Shown here piece by piece: positions 36,098 through 45,258 of a stretch of DNA of 64,000 nucleotides; the first letter of the stretch is position 1, and each line of letters opens with the position of its first letter. The stretch comes from Thalassia testudinum (lineage: Eukaryota; Streptophyta; Magnoliopsida; Alismatales; Hydrocharitaceae). Location of the stretch: NCBI GenBank assembly GCA_037157565.1, contig JAZHRO010000036.1:139554501-139618500 (forward strand), in the 5' to 3' direction. A program made the translations under genes and the position numbers. The notes beneath the pieces were generated by a model that was not told the DNA's origin, did not search any database, and worked only from the letters and a program-made list of their open reading frames with translations.

Positions 36098-37399
36098 AGG
36101 CAATGATTTTCGATTTTCTTTCAGCATTTTGTGCACTTTTTTGTTTTCTAACTTGCTTTATTTGTCGTCTATTGTTTTGCATGTACCTCAACATTGAATC
36201 TTCAAGAGGTAGATTGGAGTAAAGTGCATTTGAAGACAACTGTAAGTACTCCTCATTCTTCCGCCTCCATAGATTTCATTTTACAATAATAATTCAAACC
36301 TCAATTAACCTAGGTGTTTGCATAAATCCTAGGGTCAGTTTGGTTACTTGGATTTCCACCCACATTCATCTCACCCACGTAAAAAAAAAAAAAAGATATT
36401 TCTTATGGGATAAATCAACATACACACTACATACACCCACATTCAAGGCACATAACCTAATTGATTTTTATTTACTCAACCGGGATTCTGATCTGTGGAA
36501 CTGGTACATGCAAATCAACATATAAAAGAGTAGAAATCAGTCTAGGTCAATCATTTTGTGTGCCTAACTCAGTGGTGCAATTTTGGCCAATTGTTTGAGT
36601 TGTTTGGGCCACACCACTTAACCCAAAATCAGCTCACCAAGTAGCTTCCCTTTAAGGTTTTCAGTTTAGGTCAATACCAGACACTCCACTTTACTTTTGA
36701 TTTCAAAAGGAAAAAGATCTTCACCCATGCTTGAAAATCTGGTTTACCTCGAAACTTGATTGAATTAACCTAATTCCAAACCCTAAAAGCTACTTAAGCA
36801 AGATTTGAACCTTAAAATCCACTCATCAAAAATAATCTTGCTTGAAAACCTTGGTTGTGCATGCACTCACAGATACTCAATTAATCATTAAGGGCACAAC
36901 CCATCTTAAGGGCCCACCACATTCTATAAGCACTACAATCCCATACCTAAATAAAATCAAATAGACGTTGGCTTTAAGGATTGATTTGCTCTTCAGGACC
37001 CAGTCTGAGATTGTTTACGATTAACCTGTTTGTACCAATCAATCTGATGTCTAGCTAGGGGAGTAGCGTCAAACGACCGCAGCTGGGGGCTACACAAGGA
37101 ACCGAAGGCGCAAGCCAAAGGAAGAACCTTCTCCCTAGTCCCTCCTTCTATCTGGTTGGATTAATTGGATGCAAGTAGAGTAAATCGTCTATAATCTTAA
37201 GATGGATTCTGGGAGTCTGTAGATCCTTAGGCTACCCCACTTAAGGACAGACTTGTTTTGTTCTGCTGCAGGGTTCTTATCCCCAGTCCTTCAGACCTCT
37301 TCCTAGTTTATGCTTAGAAGGAGGTCATTGAATCCCCGATTGGAAGGACCACTAGAGTATTCTAGGAGGCATAGATTGGATTTTGGCCAAATTGATCCC
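36098..37399 (+). other. B leader with predicted intron
   Basis: 1.3 kb between PBS and gag. A donor-like act|gtaagt lies at 36241/36242 and an acceptor-like ttctgctgcag ends at 37271, giving a putative intron of 1030 nt. The block shared with D (37061-37141) lies inside it. An A15-type tract is at about 36382-36396. No ORF is convincing. Splicing is a prediction from motifs only. Confidence 0.45.
37061..37141 (+). ncRNA. Leader block shared with element D, candidate packaging signal
   Basis: Counterpart of 19953-20030 on the other strand. The GNRA-type hairpin ggc-gcaa-gcc is at 37107-37116; D has guaa in the loop. Placed between a splice donor and acceptor, the block would be present only in unspliced genomic RNA, as is common for retroviral packaging signals. 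Function is inferred. Confidence 0.5.
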
Positions 37400-39429
37400 A
37401 TGGCCGATTAACAACCTCCTCTGCCTCAGAATCCATAGGAAATGTTTCAAAGGCAGCTGGAACAAATGCAGAGAATGCAAGGTGCTAAGCCCTTGAAGGA
37501 TTTTTATGATCCTTCAAATTACGGGGAACGTCCCGGCATCCAGATTCCTGTCGGAGACATAGAAATCAAGCCCTGGGTATTAAGCCTAATCAAACACTTT
37601 CATGGGCTTGGCTCTGAAGACTTGTTTCAGCATTTAGAGGACTTGACCACTTTGGTCCAGACCACCAAGGCCCGAAACGTGAATGAAGAGTAGATGATCA
37701 TGAGGCTCTTTCCCCACTCTCTTAAGGATAAAGCCACTCATTGGTATAGGACCATAGGAAGGCCGATCGCAACATGGAATGATTTGAAATTAGCTTTCCT
37801 AAACAAATTCTTCCCAGCCGGATGTACCAATCCTCTAAGACGAGCGATTACTACCTTCATCCAGTAGCCAGGGGGGCAGTTTCATGTTGCCTGGCAGCGA
37901 TTCCAAGATCTATTGAAGAAGTGTCCACACCATGAGGTGCCAAAATGGCAGCTCGTGCAGATCTTTTACCACGGGTTGACTGAGCAACTCAGAAATCACA
38001 TGGACGCTTCTTGCGGAGGCAATTTCCTCAACAAAGATGCTGATAGCGCGCATGATTTGTTTGAGGAGATGAGTGAAAATTCAATCAATTATGCCTCCAT
38101 GGATACTTTTAACCAGTCCCAAAAACCCAGATCGAATGTTAATGAAGTCCACGACTCTCATTCGTTCGATATGGAACTGATTTGCAATACACTAGATAAG
38201 GTGGACCTGCTTACCAAAAGGATGGAGGAGTGGATGGCTGGAAACTCAATGAACAATTCTCGATCCACTCAATCCCAAAATTTAGGATCCCATTCGTCGC
38301 GAGCTCCTTCTAGACGGGAGTTTGTGAATCAACTGGATGCGGCTCAACCTATAAGCCAGCATTATTTGGAACCCCACAGGTTCCAAACTAGGGCCTTTGA
38401 TCCCAATTTCACCGATCCCTCCCTTTCTTTCTCTCCATCCTCACCCTATGAGGATGTCTATGCTGTACAGGAGAACGTCAGGTCCAACCTTTACTCCAAT
38501 GCTTATAATCTGGGTTGGAGGAACCACCCTAACTTCTCCTGGAAAGACCTGGGACAGTAGACCCAATTCCGACCCAGCAACTATTTTCCACAAAGACCAA
38601 TGGGTCAGGGTCATGTTTACACTCAGCTACCCCCGAATCAGGTCAATCAGCCAGTTTAGAATGCCTGTCAACCTGTAGGGCAGGCTGATTTGAATCGATA
38701 GATGTAGAAATGCAAGGATCTATGCTACAGCTCATGCAGCAAATGAAAACTTCGCTAGAAAACTTGCAAACCGGGTTCATTGCTAATTCTTGTCAATTCA
38801 GATCTCTGCCATCTCAACCCGTACCCAAGCCTCGTAATATCCAGAATCCGGGCAATCAAGCCCAAGGGTACGAGAATCAGAGGGGACCTGCACGCACATG
38901 CTCAGGTAGTTGAGCAAGGTCCTTCCTCTTCTGCTTCTTCAAATCAAAGGTTTCTGGCTAATGAAGCCCCACCAATCATTCCTAACCCTCCCCAAGACCC
39001 AAACCCGTATGCATCCGCTAATTCAGTTACCTTAAGGAGTGGAAAACAAACTCAGGATCCTCAACCACACTATTCTGATCTACCAAATCCTGGAGAGCCT
39101 AAGGAGAGAAAGGAGAACTTTGAAGAAGAAATCAAGGCTCAGGAACCTTGTTCTGAAGATCTGTCTTGTGTTCCTTTCCTTGAGGCCTTGATTAAGCCTA
39201 GAAAGAAGAACCCCATTGATAGTAACGAGAAGCTCTTGAATATATTCAAGAATGCCGAGATCAATATCCCTCTCCTCGATGCTATCAAACACATACCGGC
39301 TAATGCTAAATTTTTAAAGGATTTATGCACAAAGAAGCGTAAGTTGAGGGAATCAATTTCGAGGAAGGAGATACTCTCCGAGCAAGCTAGTTCTATTATC
39401 CTTCATCACCTTCCTCAGAAAAAGAGAGA
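37400..39429 (+). pseudogene. gag: B gag
   Basis: The first Met is at 37400, followed at once by two stops (codons 4 and 13). The frame then carries an Athila-type gag: N-terminal KPLKDFYDPSNYGERPGIQI, core HSLKDKATHWYRTIGRPIAT, later KKCPHHEVPKWQLVQIFYHG and DASCGGNFLNKDADSAHDLF. A Ser/Pro/Asn-rich part follows, then NIPLLDAIKHIPANAKFLKD before protease. Further stops are at 37691, 37868, 38558 and elsewhere; all fit single C-to-T changes of CAA, CAG or CGA, or similar point changes. The reading frame is otherwise kept throughout, so decay is by point mutation rather than by indels. Confidence 0.85.
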
Positions 39430-40973
39430 TCTAGGTGCTCCTTTGATTTCTTGTGTCATTGGAGATTACACCTTTGATAGAGCACTTCTGGATCTAGCTG
39501 CATCCATTAACCTAATTACGACTTCTCTTTACAAGAAGTTCGGATTAGGTGAACTTCGGTCGACTTCAGTAATGCTGCAGTTAGCGAACTGTTCAGTCAC
39601 AAATCTGTGAGGTCTTATTGAAGATATTATTGTCAAGGTTAAGGATTTCTATTTTCCTGTAGATTTCCTTGTCCTTGACATGGATGTACCTGAAAATTTA
39701 AGGAACACGCCCATTATTCTAGGCCATCCGTTCCTAGCTACCGCTAAGGCCAATATCAACTCTGAAAGCGATAGCATGGAAATCGCCTTTGGGGATCAGA
39801 AATTGAAATTGGATATTTTTAAGGTGATTAACAAACTCACGAATTGTAGATTTATAGAGGAACTTAAGGAAGACAACTTGAATATTAAAACATGTATGGC
39901 AGTTTCTGCAATTAAAAGTTCCTCCTGTTGTGATGGATCTGACCCACAACCCTCTATGGCAAACCCACCACATTCTAAAGAGGTTATTGCTTTTGTTCAC
40001 TTTCAACCTCTTCCTCTTGATGAATCTTCTTTAGCATCATCCTTACCTTCCATCCTAAACCCACCCCAGCTCAAACTGAAACCATTTCCTGAGAGTCTAA
40101 AATATCAATTTTTAGGGCCTTAAAAGATGCTCCCTGTGATTATCAGAGGACATTAAACCCTAATATGCGAGAAGTGGTCAAGAAGGAAATTATTAAGTGG
40201 CTCGACACAAGAATCATTTATCTGATCTCTGATAGTCCTTAGGTAAGTCCCGTAGAAATTGTTCCTAAGAAAGTTGAGATTACCGTTGTGGCTAACGAGA
40301 AAGGAGAATCTGTCACAACTCATTCAGCTTCCTCTTGGAGGGTTTGTATTGATTACAGAAAGCTGAACACAGCCACGAAAAAAGATCATTTTCCTTTGCC
40401 CTTTATCGATCAAATCCTGGAAAGACTAGCTGGGTAGAAGTATTTCTGTTTCCTAGACGGTTACTCGGGATACAATTAAGTTCCTATCCATCCTGAGGAT
40501 CAGGAAAAAATGACTTTCACCTATCCCTACAAAACCTTTGCTTTCCATAGGATGCCATTCGGCTTATGCAATGCACCTGTGACTTTTCAAAGGTGTATGC
40601 TAGCCATATTCTCTGACGTGGTGGGAGAGTTTATGGAAGTCTTCATGGACCATTTCTCTATTTTTGGAGAATTGTTTGATTCTTATCTGGCTAATCTTGA
40701 AATGATCCTTAAAAGATGCATCAAAACAAGATTGGTCCTTAGCTCAGAAAAGAGTAATTTCATGGCACAAGAAGGCATCGTCTTGGGTCGTGTAATCTCT
40801 GAACGGGGAATTGAAGTTGACAAAGCTAAGGTTGATGCTATCTCTAAACTTCCTCCTCCCACATCTGTCAAACAAATTAGATCATTTCTTGGTCATGTGG
40901 GATTCTATAGGAGGTTCATGAAGGACTTCTCTAAGGTTGCTTGCCCTCTAAGCAACCTTCTGGCCAAAGATAC
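39430..40973 (+). pseudogene. pol: B protease and reverse transcriptase, cut by A1
   Basis: Protease: FDRALLDLAASINLITTSLY at about 39475-39530, where the usual active-site triad context DLGAS is DLAAS. Then PIILGHPFLATAKANI. Near 40140 the frame shifts and roughly 50-60 codons that such pol genes usually have appear to be missing. [22 protein letters not shown], then FTYPYKTFAFHRMPFGLCNA, then VFMDHFSIFG. The last normally ends in a double Asp (MDD), so one catalytic Asp is His here. Then LGHVGFYRRFMKDFSKVACP up to the A1 junction. Stops are at 39609, 40235, 40436 and 40480. Confidence 0.86.
40969..40973. repeat. Target site duplication of A1, left (GATAC)
   Basis: gatac here recurs at 50979-50983 on the other side of A1. 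Joining the flanks restores the B reading frame from RT connection into RNase H. Confidence 0.94.
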
Positions 40974-43726
40974 TGATGGCGTCGACAGCAGGGTTTTATT
41001 GTTATAGCGTCGTAGTATAGCCAGTTGTTGCCATCATTTCAAATATAAAATTTTTTTACTCGGAAGAGAGTTCCCGAGGTCGAACTCAGGGAGCAAGTTG
41101 TATTCTAGAGATATACATGTTTCTTTTACAAAAAATAAAGAAAGAGAGAGAAAGGATTTGTTGTTTTCTCTTTGTTTCTCCTCGTCTCAGATCTTCTTCT
41201 TCTTTGTCTGCAAAGGTGATGTTCTTCTTCTGCAGTGGCGATGCTCTTCTTCTTCTTCCAGCTGTTCCTGCTCTTCCTTTTTCTTCTGTCTTTCTTCAGA
41301 TCTTCTTCTTTCTTCTTTGTTCTTCTTCTTTCAGTTCTTCCCTTGTTCTTTTGTGTTCTCCTCTGCCTCGCCTTCTTCTGTTGTTCTTCAGATCTCCTTT
41401 TTTTCTTTTTCCAGTCAGGACGTCGCCCCTTCTTCTTTCTTCTTTTCTCTTCAGGACGTCGTCTGATTTCCAAATCAGACGACTTAAACTGCCTGTTGCT
41501 ACAGTGTCTCCCTCAGCTTCCTTCTTCTTCCGCGGTCCTTCTTCTTCACCTGTGCCTGCACACTTCAGAGCTTACGTCAGAGGACAAAACCTACTCTACC
41601 CTCTCCCCCCCCGCGTCTCTCTCTCTCTGAAACCACTCTTGGGAAAGCTCTCCCAGAGCTGCCGGGTAGTCGGGTACGGGTCAGGTCCGGGTCCAGGCCC
41701 ACCGGCGTGCGTGGTGGGCGAGGAGTGCAGGTCAGTCTAAGTCGGGTCGGGTCAGGTTCGCGGGGCGTGAGCGCGGACGAGACCGGGTAACCGGGCGGGT
41801 GAAGGGGACCTCACCCCGTGTGCTGAGGCAGTAAGGCTAATGCACAAAATCAATTTAAACGGTGAAAAGGTTGTGAGGCTTACCGATGTGGGACTAAACG
41901 GAGGCCTCTCCTCGCGTGCGCCTGCTGGGAGACCGCGGCCTAGCTTCTGCAGCTGCGGCTTCGATTTGCGTCGGTTGCTGGCTGGCTGCCTTCGCAAGAC
42001 TCCCCGTAATCCGCAGCAGCTGGAGACCTGGAGTCCTCAAGCCTGGAGTGCGGGAGAAGCTACTTCAATGTGCGTTAATGGCGGTCGAACCTCAAAACCT
42101 GTCGGACACGAATATGGCCTCTCGGCCTGATCAAACCACTGGGGATCCTTCGCCGTGGCACGACGAAGGTGTGGAGCTGCGCGGCAAGCCGCAAGGTGGT
42201 GTCTGGCGGCAGCCCTAGGTTGGACTGCAACCGGAGGAATGGGTTTGTTCGGGGGAGCGTTACGGAGGTGTGGAGTGGCAGTGGAGGGGTGGGGGGTGCT
42301 CAGTGTGATGAGGCGGAGGTTCGGTGAGGGTCGGCGAGGTGTGTGAGGCTGTGGAGCGATGGGAGCATCTCGCCGGAGGGTGGCCGGAGATGAAGGGGGT
42401 GACGATGGTCAGGGTCGGTCGAGGGCTTAATTGAACAAATTGAAAGCGGGGAAAGAAAGAGGAGAAGAAGGGAAGTAGTTCTAGCTTACTTGCAGGGACG
42501 AAGGGGGGGGGGGGGGGCAGCAGGGCGACAGTCGTATCGACTGTCGCCGGGGACGAAGATGCTCAGGGAAAGGGGCGGCGGCGAGCAGAGAGCCGGAGAG
42601 GCGCCAGCTGGGTGCGGCGTGGCGCGGGAAGAGCAGGGGAGGAAGTCTCTGCTGCTGGTATTGCGGCAGAGCGAAGAGGAGGAGGGGGAGGAACCGCCGG
42701 AGCTGGTGAGCGTCTGCCGGAGAGAGAAGAGAGGAAAGTTGGGGGTTTTCTCCGTCAGATCCGAGCTGCCCCGGTCGGTGGAGCAACGGGGGGTATTTAT
42801 AGGGATCAAAACAGGGAGGAAGGCGGAGGGAGACGACGTGTCTCCCTCGCCGGAGGATGGCCGGAGACGAAAACCCATACCGTCCGTGCGTTCGCACGAC
42901 CGGTATGGTAGGCTACAGTGACCAGGGGGTGTCCCTGCGACGGCTGACGACGCAGGGCACCCCCGGTTTACTTGCCTGGCTTTCCCCCTCACCCTGCGCG
43001 GCGCCATGCTCCGCGCAAGGTCGTCGGAGCATGGTGCTGGCAGGTTTTGCAGGGGGGACCTGAATGCGAAGAACGAAGGAGAGTTAGGGGCCAAAATGCG
43101 ATGGTTCAAAAGTTGAGGGCCAAAAAGTAAATATATGAGGACCAAAGTGTAAAGTCGGTCAAGGAGGTTTCTTCTTAGGCTCAAGTTTTTATACATGATT
43201 AATTAGGACCTAAGGAATCTGATGGTGAATTTCATTTCTATATTAAACCTTGTTTGACCGGTCAATTTATGCAAAAACCCAAATTAAGTTATTAATTGGG
43301 CAGGGTTCTCAATGTAGGTCAAAATGGGTTCTGAAGGCCAAATTGAAGGTTCTAAACCCTAGAGATTATTTTTCTATGAATTTTAGAGGGTTTATTCTAT
43401 TTTTACTTTGCCTCGAACCTCGTGAATTGAAGTGGGTTATTTTAGGGTTACAGATTATCATTTAGTTTCTTGGAAGTGCTGTAGCCCTTGCTAGATCATC
43501 TCATCCCACTTTTATTCTTATTAAGCTGCTTTGACCTATGTTTGGGCCCTGAATTACCCTGTATGCAGATTATACTGGTAAAATTACATTTTTACCCCTT
43601 ATGACTTGTTTTCTTCTCAAACTCAGAATTCTCTGAGTTAAGCCTTTCCTTAAGATATGTAGGAGCTTTTATCCTTTGTATTAGGTCAAAATGAGCTAGT
43701 TATGGCTCATGATGAGGTTCTCATCA
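40974..43726 (-). repeat. A1 left LTR (3' LTR), 2753 bp
   Basis: It starts tgatggcgtcgacag and ends gatgaggttctcatca. The first 600 bp are a poly-pyrimidine, tct-rich stretch. The centre (about 41580-43070) is GC- and CpG-rich with many short palindromes, for example 42525-42547 and a 12+2+12 palindrome at 41458-41483. A G14-15 run lies near 42505-42519. The TATA box on the minus strand (ctataaata) is near 42794-42802. Many long ORFs here (41117-43196, all frames) are by-products of base composition. Confidence 0.93.
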
Positions 43727-43765
43727 TACCCCCATGCCTAGCTTTTGCCAGTCCCTTAGAAAAAA
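43727..43765 (-). promoter_or_regulatory. A1 3' polypurine module (P1)
   Basis: The plus strand tacccccatgcctagc abuts the LTR and is followed by ttttgccagtcccttag, a slightly damaged form of the hairpin intact in A2. On the element strand the order is hairpin, then gcatgggggta, then LTR. Confidence 0.7.
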
Positions 43766-44990
43766 CTTAAGGTTTCAACCCTTGTTCTAGACCATGAAGT
43801 TTTTAATAGTTTTAGATAAGTGCCTTTTTTATTTGAGCATAGATTAGGTTAGAATGCTGACCATAGGCCTAAAAGGTACTCTAGTACCAATCAAGATCCA
43901 AATCTATCTAGCCTTAGCCTCAGTCTTTAGCAAAGGTTTTTAAGGTCCACAAGAACTAACCTAAGGTTTATTGGACTTCGTGGTTAAAGCACCCGTGCTT
44001 GAAATGATTTTAGCCCTGGCTCAGTTCGCAGTGCGTTTTGTAAGAGAGAGATAGAAAGTTTTTCTGTTTGGAGAGTTTTCTCTCTCTTTTTCTTTTTAGT
44101 TCTAGCCTAGGATTGGCTTTTCAACGCGGTCTGTATCAGATTCCTTGCTCCCATCATCAATCCTCAAGGGTTCCTGGCGATCGATGCTTCGAGATAGCAC
44201 CGCCCATGGCAACCCCCGGAACCCTGGCTATTGAGATTTCGAGATAATTCCATCCATGGTGTTTCGTGGCCAAATCCAGACCCTGACACTTCGAGATAAT
44301 GCCATCCATGGAATCTGAACCAGCAGAGTGCTTACATGCCCCCAGTAGGATATGTAAATATCCTAAGAGACAAGCACCGAGGAGATGATATTTTGTTACG
44401 CATCTTCGAGGGGATTTCCCACCTCTCCGCGCTGGGAACTCGTCCAAATCAACTTGTGTTGATCGGCCGCTCCTATTCTAGGTGTTCTTTTCAGAATTTT
44501 GTGACGCTTCTGCGTGATTCTGATTTTTACGCTTACTGAACCAGGCTGTGTGTGAGGTTAGGGTGCTTAGGTTACTGAGTCCCGTAAACCAAAAATTAGT
44601 TAACGAGGCCGAATACTCCCTAAGCCTTAGACCTAATACTTCAGCTTTTCATTTTCCTCAACCTCTTGAGGAGTGTCCAGATCTTAATGGGTACTAAGAG
44701 TCTATTCAAGAATGCCTAAGGTTTGCATTCTTTACTAATCTCATTGTGCACTTTTCTTGAATGAGGTCTAGAACTTAGGTTAATTCCTTAGTTCCTTACT
44801 AATGACTATCACTTTTTCTCATAATTTTGTGCTCCTTTTTCATTTTGTTTCTTTTCTCCTTCACCTTCACAAAATTTCCTTCTCCTCTTTTCCTCTTATT
44901 CTTTTTTGAAAATTTTTTTTAATTTTTATGGTGTTTTTAGCATATGTGAATTTTTGTTTGAAACCTTTTCTTACAAGTTTTTGCACTTTC
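43766..44990 (-). other. A1 3' non-coding region with 51-bp repeats
   Basis: No coding ORF is convincing. At 44187-44311 three units spaced about 51 bp carry ttcgagata, then ccatccatgg. A 96-codon minus-strand ORF (44157-44447) covers these repeats. Its counterpart in A2 (54384-54674) diverges after frame changes, so it is probably not coding. Pyrimidine-rich tracts lie at 44080-44100 and 44870-44930. Confidence 0.55.
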
Positions 44991-45030
44991 ATACCCCCCC
45001 ATGCCTAAGATTTGCAATGTCCTCATTGTA
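44991..45030 (-). promoter_or_regulatory. A1 second polypurine module (P2)
   Basis: The plus strand ataccccccc-atgcctaag is followed by gcaatgtcctcattg, a hairpin. It lies about 230 nt beyond the ORF stop and repeats the module at the LTR. Confidence 0.62.
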
Positions 45031-45258
45031 ACCTAGGGGTTTTTATTCAACTAAGTTCATACATTAGGATAGCTGTTTTGATGAGTGAATGGGTCGGGGT
45101 GACTGTTGCGGATGATTTCTAATCTCAGATGCAAGCACCTGAGGTGGAGTCGGCTGTCCTAAAGTGTGAACTTCAAGTGCAAAAAGCTGTCAGAACAAGT
45201 TTCAGGTTTTCAAAGAGAATGACGGGTTGCCTCCCGTTGAGCGCTAAATTTGATGCCT

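Noticed and set aside
41117..41740. Long Ser/Phe/Leu-rich ORFs in the A LTRs (also at 48377-48998 and 51513-52175)
   Set aside because: They follow from tct/ttc-rich LTR sequence, occur in several frames at once, and run antisense to the element.
42486..43196. Arg/Pro-rich ORFs up to 236 aa in the GC-rich part of the A LTR, considered as a captured host gene
   Set aside because: Overlapping ORFs in all frames are expected at high GC. The frames differ between LTR copies and no domain is recognisable.
44157..44447. 96-aa ORF in the A 3' region as an env-like gene
   Set aside because: It spans the 51-bp repeats, diverges by frame changes in A2, and has no signal peptide or membrane segment.
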